Shown: positions 10,419-23,705 of the stretch, in pieces
Layout: each line of letters starts with the position of its first letter
Numbering within the stretch: the first letter of the stretch is position 1
Origin: Stomorhina lunata
Lineage: Eukaryota; Arthropoda; Insecta; Diptera; Rhiniidae
Assembly: GCA_933228675.1 (NCBI GenBank)
Contig: OW121743.1
Coordinates: 113,571,781-113,635,780 of the forward strand
Length of the DNA: 64,000 bases
Direction: 5' to 3'
Notes under the pieces: generated by a model
What the model was told of the DNA's origin: nothing
Seen by the model: only the letters and a program-made list of their open reading frames with translations
Database searches by the model: none
Program-made: the position numbers and the translations under genes

Positions 10419-12633
10419 CCCTATCTATTACCTGTTTTTAAATTATGATGCAATTACTGTCTATGCGATAAGAAATATAAATTTCTATAAAAAAATATCT
10501 GTTATAAAATAAAGCCAAATTCAATTAAAAACTAATTTCAAATTTTACAAAGCAGATAAGTCGAAATTAAATATTAGAATGCATTTAAAGTTTTATTAAA
10601 AAGTAGATAAGATTAACAATAAATAATAATTAAAAATATTTATAAAAGTAATCACTACTTAAGGTGATAAATTTAAAGGTAGAAAAACGAGTTATAGGAA
10701 ATATTTGTTGTTCAAAAAATAATTTGAGTTTTGAAAACGACCCTGTACAAAATTTCTTTAGAAATTTGAAATAATATTTGACTTTTCTATCATAATATTT
10801 GGCCAAAGTGTCATATGACTTTTTCGTATATATTTTTGCTAAATAATTACCAAGAAATTCAAAGGAAAAATGCTACTTTTTGACAGCCAAAGGTTTGACT
10901 TTTCAAACCTTTAAAGTCAAAAGTCTAAACTAATCATATTGTCTCCTGTATTTCTAAATTATCAAGAATTTTATGCTATTTAAACTTATACATATTTCCT
11001 GGAATCGTTTGTTTCAATTTAAACAACAATTAGAGCGTTTTTTACACTAATTAACTAAAAAGTCCTTGTCCTCTCGAAGTCGTAAATCAGATTTATTTAA
11101 AATTTACCTGTTTTGGCTTAAAAAAGCGTTACAATTTCTTGAAAACTAAAGTAAAAAACTAAAACAAATTTTAACTCTTTCGCGTTTTTATGAGCTAAAA
11201 TACCTAAATGTGTCCCGTTTCTTTAACAAGAGTAATAAAAAACTGAACTAAAAATCTAGAAAATCTAAATTCTTTCCATTTCAAAAACAAAACCAAAATC
11301 CTTTTTTAGTGTAACAAATATTTACTAGGAATTTCGTTTGTATTGTCAAATAAAAGAGTTAAAAAATAAAAGTCCTTTTTTAAATGAGTTGATGATTTTT
11401 TTCTTCAATGTTTGTGAAAGTCATCATAAAATAATTGTCACTTGGAATTTCGCAGGAACTTTTAAAAAATACAATACTTGAGTGAATAAGGTTAGTTTTT
11501 TTGAACTGAGTTATTCAAGGAACTAGAGTGAACTAAGCAAAACTCTAGCAACCCTTTAGCATCCCTTTAGTTTTTATGACTACTTTTTTTTGTGCTTGTT
11601 TTTAGGTATATAAGGACATCATCTGTTTCCAGGATATTTAACCCGTTAATATAGTTTTTAAATTTTCTTGTTCACTTAGTTTCATTTAAAAAACAATTGT
11701 AAATTGTGTTTGTAGGTCACTAAAGAGCCATAAAACATAAAATTTTTTGTGGAATCCTTAAAAAAAGACACCCTCAAGTCAATTAGAAGGGGTTAAAAAA
11801 AATAGTAAAACAGACACAGATATTTTGCTCAAGCCTACCAAAATCATAAAACCATAAAAATAAGTAAAAAATTGTGATTTTTGGTTAAACAAATCTTGAA
11901 TAAGGTTAAGGGCTTGGAAAAGGAAAACCTTGAATTTGCTGAAATATACAAAATTTTTACGGCGGTTTACTTTTTTTCTAAATCATTTCACTTTTACACA
12001 TATTTTGCTCTAAAAATCATTTTTGTAGTTTAATATGTTTTCCTTTAAATCCTTTTTTAACTCTTTATTTTTCTAAAATATTTTTTTTTTTTTGGAAAAT
12101 CAACATGTGTAAAAAATTTTGGGAAAATTTTCTAATGATTTCGTCAAAAAATCTTTAAAATTCCTAAGAATTTTTTTAGTTTTGGGTCATAAAATGGCCT
12201 CAAAGTTAAACCCAAAAGTCAGAAATTATATTGAAATTTTTTATTGAACCAATTTTTGTTGGAAACTAAGTCAAAAAGTCTACAATTTTTATTGGTTTGA
12301 CTTTTGGGTGTAGAAAAAAATTTTTAATTGAACCAATTTCGCCAGAAATGTAAGTCAATGTCAACCAGAGTTTTTTTTTCAAAAGGAAAATAAAGAAGCT
12401 GTAAGGTTTTTCTAGGGTTTGACTTTGGCTTGACTTTTGACTAACATCTTTATTTGTAGGTCATTTAAAATTTTATTGTAACATTAATGAACAAAAATTC
12501 TGGGTTAGGCACTAATTGTCGTACAAATACATAACAAATCTGAATTTCTAACTTGTGGTTTTCTATATAACAAAAAAAAAAATTAACTAAAACCGATCTC
12601 AACTCTTAAAAATTATCATAATAATATTATTAA
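10419..12633. other. 2.2 kb AT-rich DNA, no gene seen
   Basis: There are no long open frames. Short words such as AAAGTCAAAAGTC and TTTGACTTT recur loosely between 10.8 and 12.4 kb but do not form an array. The stretch ends in the head of the dispersed repeat. Confidence 0.5.
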
Positions 12634-14178
12634 CAAGTAAGAAAGTGCTATAGTCGGTCAAGCCCGACCATACAATACCCTTCACCACTAAGATCAAAGT
12701 TGTTATTTTTCCTGTATAAAGACAAATATTTGCAAATTTTTGCCATCATACAAACATTTTCTCAAAACTTATATATATAAGCTGTTTCCGTAATTTGGAC
12801 TTATATGAGAGCTAGGGACAAATGTGGACCGATTATCTCGAAATTTGGCAAGTTGATTTCAGATATTACAGAAATTATGTGTGCAGAAAACAAACTCAAA
12901 ATTCTCATTATCTTCAGATTTACGAACGTTTTAGTGATTACACCCTTCACCACCATAGGTGGAAAGGGTATTATAAGTTTGTGCTGATATATGTAACGCA
13001 TAGAAATATTTGTCTTAGACCCCTCATTTAGTATACTAATAGGCTTAGAATCACTTTCTGAGTCGATTTAGAGATGTCCGTTCCTCCGTCCGTCTGGCTG
13101 GACCCCCATATAAACCTTGTAATCAAACTACGGGTCTCAATTCTAAAGATAATTTGATTAAATTTGGCACAGATCATTTTTTTGATGAAATTCGTCAAAA
13201 TCGGTCCATTATTTCTGGTACCTCCCATAGGTCCCACTTCCCGGAATTTATATATTGGCCACAAATATCAATATTTTTTCATGAAATTTGAAACAAATAC
13301 TGCTTATATAAACTTAAATCACTGTACCAAATTTCGTTGAAATCGGTCCACATTTGACCATAGCTCCCATACAAACTCTTCTTTAAAAACGCACTAAATG
13401 AGACAAAAATCACTAAAACGCTTGTAAATCTAAAGATAACTAAAATTTCAAGCTTATGTTTTGCACACATAATTTTAGTAATAACTGTAATCAATTTGCC
13501 AAATTTCGAGATAATCGGTCCACATTTGACCCTAGCTCTCATATAAGTCCAAATGACGGAAACAGCTTAAATATACAAGTTTCAATAAAATGTTTGTATG
13601 ATGGCAAAATTTATCAAATATTTGTCTTTATACAGTGGTGAAGGGTATCGTATGGTCGGGCTTGACCGACTATAGCACTTTCTTACTTGTTTTTGTCTAA
13701 TTTAGTGCGTTTTTAAAGAAGAGTTTGTATGGGAGCTATGGTCAAATGTGGACCGATTTCAACGAAATTTGGTACAGTGGTTTTAGTTTACATAAGCAGT
13801 ATTTGTTTAAAATTTAATGAAAAATCTTTATATTTGTGGCCAATATATCAATTCCGGGAAGTGGAACCTATGGGACGTACCATAAATAATGGACCGATTT
13901 TGCCATGGTCCCATTAACAAAAAAATGATCTGTGCCAAATTTCATCAAATTATCTTTAGAATTGCGACCTGTAGTTTGATTACAAGGTTTACATGGGGGT
14001 CCAACCAGCCAGCCAGACGGACGGACATCGCTAAATTGACTCAGAAAGTGATTCTAAGCCTCTATTCTATACTATACTAAAAGGTGGGTCTGTGAGAAAT
14101 ATTTCTATGCGTTACATACATCAGCACAAACTTATAATACCCTTTCCACCTATGATGGTAAAGGGTATACAAATTTTC
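12634..14178 (+). mobile_element. 0.75-kb dispersed repeat, copy A, split by an inverted copy
   Basis: A non-autonomous element with head AAGTAAGAAAGTGCTATAGT and a short inverted word GGTCAAGCCCGACC. The body contains AATGTGGACCGATT, GAAGAGTTTGTATGGGAGCT and CCAGCCAGACGGACGGAC. The tail is TACCCTTTCCACCTATGATG followed by GTAAAGGGTAT, which can fold into a hairpin. Copy A runs 12634-12944 and resumes at 13688-14178; the piece between is an inverted relative. No coding capacity is visible. The 3' hairpin, the head-proximal palindrome and insertion into a T-run without clear target duplication recall Helentron-derived (DINE/HINE) elements, but class assignment is tentative. Confidence 0.75.
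12945..13687 (-). mobile_element. 0.75-kb dispersed repeat, copy B, inverted and nested in copy A
   Basis: This begins with the tail hairpin (CACCCTTCACCACCATAGG then TGGAAAGGGTAT) and ends with the complement of the head (CTATAGCACTTTCTTACTTG). It is therefore a complete copy on the minus strand. Flanks join to GTTTTAGTGATT...TTTTGTCTAATTT, which is continuous in the copies at 30000 and 31090. This fixes both ends of the element within a few bases. Confidence 0.8.
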
Positions 14179-15710
14179 CCCCCAAAAAATACTCAATGGG
14201 TGGTAACCTCAAAGTCTTTTGATAAAAAGAAAATCATATTTTTATGATCTCTTAATTTGAAATGGTCAAGATATTAGTTTCATTATAACAAATAACATTC
14301 AGATTTTCATATTTAATTTAATTAAATCAATATGTACCATCCATTTCCACACGCGGCTTTAAAACAAAGTGATCTCAGTTGAACCCTCAAAATCAAAGGT
14401 ATAACCAATTTTTATTGATTTTTATATTTAACCACCAAATAACGCAATCAACCTGTGGAGATAGAGATTTTGAAAAAAAAAAAGATTTTCAAAGCGAAGG
14501 TGTAACAAAATTTTGACTTATTTTGACAGTTATTAGAGTTTGAAGTCAATAATGAGAGCTAAGATGAAAAGAATTAAAATAATAAAGATGTTCTGATGAG
14601 AATTGAAAAAAAAAACTATATTTTCGGTATTTTTAAATCAAGTTGATTTTATAAGGCAATTCTAGTTTTTAATAGCTTGCTTTATTATTCAATTTGGAGT
14701 ACATATAATTTTTGTATACATAAAACTTACTTCTCTGTAGGTGGTATACATACATATACATATGTCAGAACCTTAATCGGCTGTTATTTTAAAAATTGTG
14801 CATCTGTCTAGATATTCAGAATAAATTAAGGCTTTATAATTCTCATTAGGTTTGTAAATATTTTCCCTTCACTAAACGTTTTACAATGTTTTTAAACCAC
14901 AAATTTTTGATGTAGAATATTTTGCATCAATATTTTTTCTTATTTCCATAGAAATTCTTTCATCAACAATTTTTAGTTATAAAAAGTTGAGTAAATCAGT
15001 GAATAACTTTGACAATGAAAATTTTGTGTTTTTTTTTGTCATATTATATTTTTTCTTAATTTTTATATTTTCTTACAAAATTTGTGTGAATTTCTAATAA
15101 TTAAATGTTTATATATTGGTCCGCAAATGAGTTCAAATGAGCCTTATTTTGTAGATTAATTAATAATAGGTTCATGGAATGGTTCAGATTTAGTTAGAGC
15201 TCCGATATAATACTGAATATTGAATACAATTGTAATAGCTATGACGACTAAATTTAGAACAGAGAAGTTTATTGCAACTATTGGTTAGTGTATTAAATTT
15301 TATGGGAATCGGTCCATATTTGACTATAGCTTTCATATAAAAACCATTCCAGGAAACCACTAAAACGCCACAAACGACAGTTAAAAGCTATTCAATTATA
15401 AACTATGACAGCTAAATAAGCTTTATTTAAATACCAGCGAGTATATAAAATTTTGTGACAATCGATCACCATTTAACTATAATTCTTATATATAATATCC
15501 CCTTTTTATATCTACAATCAAAAAGATTTGGAGGTACATTCATTATATAAATATTGAACCTACAAAATTAGATAACTATCAATCATTGTTAAGTCCAGAC
15601 TTTATATACAGTAAATGCATTAGGAACTCCTAACAAAATATATAAAGACATTATTTTCAAAGTGGAATAAGTCCACATTCCAAAAAAAAAAAGTTAATGA
15701 TGTCGAAAGG
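14179..15710. other. AT-rich DNA, no gene seen; small relic of the dispersed repeat
   Basis: About 15300-15350 reads TTATGGGAATCGGTCCATAT then TTGACTATAGCTTTCATATA, a decayed match to the AATCGGTCCACATTTGACC and ATAGCTCCCATACAA words of the dispersed repeat in inverted orientation. The remainder holds nothing recognised. Confidence 0.5.
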
Positions 15711-16780
15711 TTCTACTTTTTATAGGAAACTTTTCAAAAATTTACTTTTTATAGGAAATTTTTCACAATTTTTTTTTTTTTTAGGAAATTTTTAAAAAAT
15801 TTTCTTTTTATAGGAAATTTTTCAAAAATTTTCATTTTATATTAAATTTTTCAAAAATTTTCATATTATAGGAAATTTTTCAAAAATTTTCATTTTATAG
15901 GAAATTTTTCAAAAAAGTTCCTTTTATAGCAAATTTTTCAAAAATTTACTTTTTATAGGAAATTTTTCAAAAATTTACTTTTTATAGAAAATTTTTCAAA
16001 AATTTACTTTTTATAGGAAAATTTTCAAAAATTTCCTTTTTATCGGAAATTTTTCAAAAATTTACTTTTTATAGGAAATTTTTCAAAAATTTACTTTTTA
16101 TAGGAAATTTTTCAAAAATTTACTTTTTATAGGAAATTTTTCAAAAATTTACTTTTTATAGGAAATTTTTCAAAAATTTACTTTTTATAGGAAATTTTTC
16201 AAAAATTTACTTTTTATAGGAAATTTTTCAAAAATTTACTTTTTTTAAGAAATTTTTCAAAAATTTACTTTTTATAGGAAATTTTTCAAAAATTTACTTT
16301 TTATAGGAAATTTTACAAACTTTTACTTTTTATAGTAAATTTTTCAAAAATTTACTTTTTATAGGAAATTTTCAAAGCTTTACTTTTTATAGGAAATTTT
16401 CAAAGCTTTACTTTATATAGGAAATTTTTCGTAAATTTACTTTTTATAGTAAATTTTTCGTAAATTTACTTTTTATAGGAAATTTTTCAAAATTTACTTT
16501 TTATAGGAAATTTTTAAAAAAATCACCTTTTATAGGAAATTTTTCAAAAATTTACTTTTTATAGGAAATTTTTAAAAAATTTACTTTTTGTTAGGAAATT
16601 TTTCAAAAATTTACTTTTGATAGGAAATTTTTCAAAAATTTGCTTTATAGGAAATTTTTCAAAAATTTACTTTTCATAGGAAATTTCAAAGCTTTACTTT
16701 TTATACGAAATTTTGCAAAAATTTTCTTTTTATAGTATTTTTTTTTTCGAAAACTTATATTTATAGGAATTTTGCTGTGA
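15711..16780. repeat. tandem array, 29-bp family II units, about 36 copies
   Basis: The unit is GGAAATTTTT, C, AAAAATTTA, then CTTTTTATA. It is in C orientation (central C on the plus strand) and differs from the 31-bp family II arrays by a 2-bp shorter spacer and TTTAC in place of TTTCC. The centre is nearly uniform; both edges are degraded. Confidence 0.93.
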
Positions 16781-18504
16781 AAAATATTTGGCAAAATTTT
16801 TTGAAACAAAATTTTTTGTTTTGAAAATTTTGTACCAAAAAAAATTGTATTTGTTTTGAAAACAGTTTAAGTCCCATACATTTTTCAAATTAAAAAAAAT
16901 TAATATTTTAAAATGTTTGTTTTAAAAGTCCATTCAACCCTCAAAAAAATGCATTTTCAAATGTTTTTTATAAATTTATTTTTATGAAAGAAAAAACTTG
17001 ATAGGTTCTGATCAAAATTTAAGATTTAATTTCCTAAAATTGGTCACCTATATTATTAAAAACACTAAAACGCAACACCCTTTATATCTCAATTTAAAAA
17101 AATGGACTTAATCTTCAAAATAAGGTCTTCATTTCTACAATAAAAGATTTTCCAAATTCCACTAGATGGAGCTTTAATTTTCATGTAAAATTAATGTACA
17201 AATATAATGCAAACTTAGAAACGAGCGACCGCCATATGGTTCCAATCTCAGACGAATTGTATTAATTTTTTCTAATTGCAGAAATGTATTTTTCATGAAT
17301 TTCGTACATTTTTGGATATTTTTTAATTTTACATGAAAATTACAGCGTCCTCTAAAAACAAATCCAAATTTAATTCCCTTTTCAAAACTGGGTCAAGCAT
17401 TTAAATCGGTTCACCCATTCTATTTTTATAGATCTTTTTATAATAGTATTACATTACAAGTAAACCTCCACGGTCCTTCGAATCTTTAAAATCGATTTTC
17501 TTAAAATTCTGACGTGCTACAGTAAAACGCCGAGACACGTATTTCTTTATTTTAAGCCTTTTTTCATATTCTGTTAAGATTACTCATGTGTAGTCAAAAA
17601 AAAAATGATTTTGTAGTACTGTGTTATAACTCACTTTGCTATGTTTTGGTATGGAGATCTATATACGTTTATTATTACAAGATTTAGTCACTTTAAAATT
17701 TTATATGCTTTTGCCACTACATTCTTTCTTCATATTCCTGCTATTTTATATTTTTGTTTGCTTTTTTTCCTCTAATAAATTACATTAATTTAAGTTAAAG
17801 TGTTAACAAATTTTCTCCTCCATTTAGGTCAAAACCCCCAATATTTGGCACCATTACAACTTAATAGCCATCTATTGTTCGACGGAAAACTACAAGCAAC
17901 AAACTTATTTGTTCTTTAAATCATGTTTCGAACAAACTAAAACAACATGTAGACAATACACTAACATTTCCGTTAGACAGGATAATCATTTATACATACA
18001 TACTTACATATACATATGTATCCTTGGATACATTCACTATTTTGCGCACATTTGGTCAGACTTTAAGTTAGAACTGACTAACTCTTAAACATATTTGGTT
18101 TGCCAAAAAATAATTTTTTTGTTGGCCACTTGTGTTTTACTACCAAAAATGTTTAACTTTTCTAAATTCTGTTACAGTTTGTTGGCTTTTCGTAATGGGG
18201 GGTTGAGAAAACAAAATGGGAGGAAATAGCTTAATTTTCAATAGTGTTAGTAAATTATGTGTTTATTAGAAATAAAAGGAGTTTGTTATTGGTAAAATAC
18301 TCACATGTTTTTCATAGAAATATTTAGTAAATGGGTTTGTAAGGATGTGTTTTAATTTCAAGTGTTTTATTAAATTATGTTTATACTCGAGTGGCTCTTG
18401 GGAACTTAATGGAGTTTATTATTTAGTCAATATAACTCATAGAAGAATTAATTTCAGCATTTTTAAATGCAGAATGGCATGTTCCTTAAAATAAAATTTA
18501 AAAA
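16781..18504. other. AT-rich single-copy DNA; one weak exon candidate
   Basis: At about 17811-17827 a pyrimidine-rich stretch ends in TTTAG. An 87-codon stop-free frame on the plus strand (17828-18088) follows. It has no ATG at its start, no donor was identified, and I do not recognise the protein. Most likely chance. Confidence 0.35.
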
Positions 18505-20425
18505 TCTTTCAATAGAAAAATCTGTTCAAAAAATTTTTCTATAGCAAAATCTGTTATACACAAATTTTTCTGTAGAAAAATCTGTTATACACAAATTTTC
18601 TATAGAAAAGTCTTTTATACACAAATTTTTCTATAGAAAAATCTGTTATACACAAATTTTTCTATAGAAAAATCTGTTATACACAAATTTTTCTATAGAA
18701 AAATCTGTTATACACAAATTTTTCTATAGAAAAATCTGTTATACACAAATTTTTCTATAGAAAAAGTCTGTTATACACAAATTTTTCTGTAGAAAAATCT
18801 GTTATACACAAATTTTTCTATAGAAAGATCTGTTATGCACAAATTTTTCTATAGATAAATCTCTTATACACAAATTTTTTTATAGAACAATCTGTTATAC
18901 ACAAATTTTTCTATAGAAAAATCTGTTATACACAAGTTCTTCTATAGAAAAATCTGTTATACACAAATTTTTCTATAGAAAAATCTGTTATACACAAATT
19001 TTTCTATAGAAAAATCTGTTATACACAAATTTTTCTATAGAAAAATCTGTTATACACAAATTTTTCTATAGAAAAATCTGTTATACACAAATTTTTCTAT
19101 AGAAAAATCTGTTATACACAAATTTTTCTATAGAAAAATCTGTTATACACAAATTTTTCTATAGAAAAATCTGTTATACACAAATTTTTCTATAGAAAAA
19201 TCAGTTAAACACAAAATTTTCTATAGAAAAATCTGTTATACACAAATTTTTCTATAGAAAAATCTGTTATACACAAATTTTTCTATAGAAAAATCTGTTA
19301 TACACAAATTTTTCTATAGAAAAATCTGTTATACACAAATTTTTCTATAGAAAAATCTGTTATACACAAATTTTTCTATAGAAAAATCTGTTATACACAA
19401 ATTTTTCTATAGAAAAATCTGTTATACACAAATTTTTCTATAGAAAAATCTGTTATACACAAATTTTTCTATAGAAAAATCTGTTATACACAAATTTTTC
19501 TATAGAAAAATCTGTTATACACAAATTTTTCTATAGAAAAATCAGTTAAACACAAAATTTTCTATAGAAAAATCTGTTATACACAAATTTTTCTATAGAA
19601 AAATCTGTTATACACAAATTTTTCTATAGAAAAATCTGTTATACACAAATTTTTCTATAGAAAAATCTGTTATACACAAATTTTTCCATAGAAACATCTG
19701 TTATACACAAATTTTTCCATAGAAACGTCTGTTATACACAAATTTTTCTGTAGAAAAATCTGTTATACACAAATTTTTTTATAGAAAAATCTGTTATACA
19801 CAAATTTTTCTATAAAAAAATCTGTTATACACAAATTTTTCTATAGAAAAATCTGTTATACACAAATTTTTCTATAGAAAATTTTGTTATACACAAATTT
19901 TTCTATAGAAAAATCTGTTATACACAAATTTCTGTTATACACAAATTTTTCTATAGAAAAATCTGTTATACACAAATTTTTCTATAGAAAAATCTGTTAT
20001 ACACAAATTTTTCTATAGAAAATTTTGTTATACACAAATTTTTCTATAGAAAATTTTGTTATACACAAATTTTTCTATAGAAAAATCTGTTATACACAAA
20101 TTTTTCTATAGAAAAATCTGTTATACACAAAAATTTCAGTAGAAAAATCTGTTATATACAAATTTTTCTATAGAAAAATCTGTTATACACAAATTTTTCT
20201 ATAGAAAAATCTGTTATACACAAATTTTTCAGTAGAAAAATCTGTTATACACAATTTTTACTATAGAAAAATCCGTTGTACACAAATTTTCCCATAAAAA
20301 AATCCGTTATACATACATTTTTCTGTAGAAAAATCTATTATACACAAATTTTTCTATAAAAAAATCTGTTATACACAATTTTTTCTGTATAAAAATATGT
20401 TATACAACAATTTGTTATACACTAA
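18505..20425. repeat. tandem array, 31-bp family I units, about 62 copies
   Basis: The unit is TTTTTCTATAGAAAAA plus TCTGTTATACACAAA. The middle (about 18.9-19.7 kb) is almost perfectly uniform. A variant unit with TCAGTTAAACACAAAATTTT occurs at 19201 and again at 19542, exactly 341 bp (11 units) apart, which marks a recent block duplication. Both ends decay into degenerate units. Confidence 0.96.
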
Positions 20426-21544
20426 ATTTAAATAGATAGATTTGAGCAAACCGGATGTTACTAAAAAGGATAATTATTTCTAATATCGTTACATTTTCTT
20501 TCTACACCTGATCAAGAGACATGCAACCATATGTTGCAATAGGTATTAAATGAAAAATTCAAATATCCATAAAATAATATTTATTGTTAATAATTTCCGA
20601 AAAACATAAAAAATTGAAATATATCAATAACTAGACATAAATATTCAAATAAAGACATTTAGCATTAATTAACCCATCACAATGAAAATATTTAAAAACG
20701 TAACCCAAACCTAAAGAAGTGTAAAAAAGGTTTGGATAACATGTGAACCCAAAAGTAAAAAAAAGAAAACTAGACAAATAAATTTAAAAAAAGAATAACT
20801 ATAAAACCCCCATACAACACATGTTAGTCTAAGCCAAACTATTTCTTTTGTTTTAAACCATAAACGGCGGTCAATGCTTATGACCAGGCCAGAACCCAAT
20901 GAACATGAAGTTAACAAAATGATATAAAACCACCACTAAATGCTCAAAAGTCTGAGTTTGTCTGTCTGTTCACATGTTTAAATGGCTCAATTGTTAAACA
21001 TTAAAAATGTTTGGGGAAATTTAAAAATAAAATTACAACCTGACACCAACGAAGTATCAAAAGATATAAAAATGTAACAAAAGAATGACTAAAATAAAAA
21101 CAAAAAAGGTAACGTGGCTGATATGATGACGATGATGGAACAAGTTCATGTTTAAATAACAATTAAATTAAATTGGCTTGTAATTTTGTTTTGGCTTAAA
21201 CTAAAACTCTATTGAACTGGCGGAACACTTTTAATGAGCTCTAATTGCTTTGAACTTGCTGCATTTCAGTCTTTGGGTTTCCCAAGTGCCATGTGAGACC
21301 AACGAATGTCATTGATACCGGAAATTGTTGTTTTGGCTATTTTTATTAAATACAAATAAAGAGGAGTATCAAGCTAAAGAATTACTCGTTACGCTTGTAA
21401 ATTATATTAGGATGCACTTAAACACTAAAGTGACAAGGAAGCATTTAAATTGTTAAGGATAATCAATGTTTCAAAGGAGTTACAAAGTTGGCAACAATTT
21501 AAAAATGTTTGTATGTATAATATTTCTAAAAAAAATTGTATAAG
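20426..21544. other. AT-rich single-copy DNA, no gene seen
   Basis: A 68-codon minus-strand frame near 20711-20917 has a hydrophobic end, but there is no family resemblance or other support. Nothing else is recognised. Confidence 0.5.
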
Positions 21545-23705
21545 AAATTTTTCTATAGAAAAATTTTGGAATTACAAAATTTTCTATGGACAATTTTTTT
21601 TTAGAAAAATTCACTTATACACAAATTTTTCTATAGAAAAATCTCTTATACATAAAAGTTATCTAGATAACTTTGTTTTACTAAAATTGTTCTATAGAAC
21701 ATTAAATACCAAATTTTTTCTATAGAAAATTTTGTTATACCAAAATTTTTCTACAGCAAATTTTGTTAAACCAAAATTGTTTCATCGAAATTTTTGTTAT
21801 ACCAAAATTTTCCTATAGAAAATTTTGTTACGTCAAAATTGTTTCATAGAATATTTGTTATACAACTTGAAAATTTTGTATAGCAAAATTTTTTGTAGAA
21901 AATTTTGTTATAAGAAAATTTTTCTGTAGAAAATCTTGTTATACAAAAACTTTTCTATGCGAAATTTTTTTATACCAAAATTTTTCTATAGAAAATATTG
22001 TTATACCAAAATTTTTTATAGAAAATTTTTTTGCATATATATTTTATATTTTTCTATAAAAAATTTTGTTATAACAAAATGTTTCTATAAAAAATTTTGT
22101 TATAACAAAATTTTTTTATAGAAAATTTTGTTATAATCAAACTTTTCTGTAAAAAATTTTGTTATAACAAAATTTTTCAATAGAAAATTTTTGAAAAACA
22201 AAATTGTTCTATAAAAAATAACAAAATTTTTCTACAAAAAATTTTGTTATAGCAAAATATTTCTATAGAAAATTTTGCAATAACAAATTTTTTCTATAGA
22301 ACATTTTATTAAACCAAAATATTTTTGTAGAAAATTTTGTTATACCAAACTTTTTTTATAGAAAATTTTGTTATAACAAAATTTTTGTATAGAAAATTTT
22401 GTAATAACAAATTTTTTCTATAGAAAATTTTCAAATAACAAATTTTTTCTATAGAACATTTTGTTATAACAAAATATTTTTGTAGAAAATTTTCTGATAC
22501 AAAATTTTTTTATAGAAAATTTTTTTATACAACAATTTTTCTATAGAAAATATAATAAAATTTTTCTGTACAAAATTTTGTTATACAAAAACTTTTTTAT
22601 ACGAAATTTTTTTATACCAAAATTTTTCTATAGAAAATATTGTTATACCAAAATTTTTCTATATAAAATTTTTTTTGTACCAAAATTTGTTTATAAAAAA
22701 TTTTGCTATACCAAAATGTTCCTATAGAAAATTTTGTTATACCTAAATTATTCTATAGAAAATTTTGTTGCTCCAAAATTTTTCTATTGAAAATTTTGTT
22801 ATACAAAAATATTTCTATAGAAATTTTTTTTATACCAAAATTTTTCTGTAGAAAATTTTGTTATACCAAAATTTTTCCATAGAAAATTTTGTGATACCAA
22901 AATTTTTGTATAGAAAATTTTGTTATACCAAAATTTTTTTATAGAAAATTTTGTTGTACCAAAATTTTTTTATAGGAAATTTAGTTATACGAACAATTTT
23001 CTACAGAAAATTTTGTTATACCAAAATTTTTCTATAGAACATTTTTTATAGAAAATTGTTATACCAAATTTTTTTTATGAAAAAATTTTTCCATAGAAAA
23101 TTTTGTTATACCAAAATTTGTCTATAGAAAATTTTGTTATACCAAATTTTTTTTATTGAAAATTTTGTTATAGCAAATTATTTCTATAAAAGAAATTTTC
23201 TATAGAAAAAATTTGTTATAACAAAATTTTCTATAGAAAAAATTTTTCTATAGAAGATTTTGTTATAACAAAATTTTTCTATAGAAAATTTTGTTATAAC
23301 AAAATTTTTCTATAGAAAATTTTATTATAACAAAATTTTTCTATAGAAAATTTTGTTATAACAAAATTTTTCTATGGAAAATTTTGTTATAACAAAATTT
23401 TTCTATTGAAAATTTTGTTATAACAAAATTTTTCTATAGAAAAATTTGTCTTTAACAAAATTTTCTATAGAAAGATTTGTCTTTAACAAAAGTTTCTATA
23501 GAAAAATGTGTCTCTAACAAAATGTTCTATAGAAAACTTTGTCTCTAACAAATTTTTTTTTAGAAAAATTTGTATATTACTAAATTTTCTATAGAAAAAC
23601 TTTTCTCAATATGAAATTTTTCGTTATCATACAATTTCCAATTAAAGATTTTTCCTTATGAAAAAATTTTTAATACAAAATTTTTCGTCATAAACAATTT
23701 GTGAT
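21545..23705. repeat. tandem array, 31-bp family I units with two palindromes each, about 69 copies
   Basis: The best-kept units (23.2-23.45 kb) are TTTTGTTATAACAAAA followed by TTTTTCTATAGAAAA. Both halves are perfect palindromes, so the array reads nearly the same on both strands. Elsewhere the first half is often TTTTGTTATACCAAAA. This is the most diverged of the long family I arrays, with many indels. It shades at its right end into units with TTTGTCTTTAACAAAA, the type found at 24.8 kb. Confidence 0.93.

Noticed and set aside
12801..14080. Several 60-87 codon frames on both strands
   Set aside because: All lie in the non-coding dispersed repeat and recur only because the repeat does.
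18505..20425. CRISPR-like array (31-bp palindromic repeats at fixed spacing)
   Set aside because: There are no unique spacers; the whole 31 bp repeats. The window is eukaryotic with no cas genes.
21450..22121. Open frames with KIFYRKF-like repeats
   Set aside because: Translations of the degenerate family I array and its edge.
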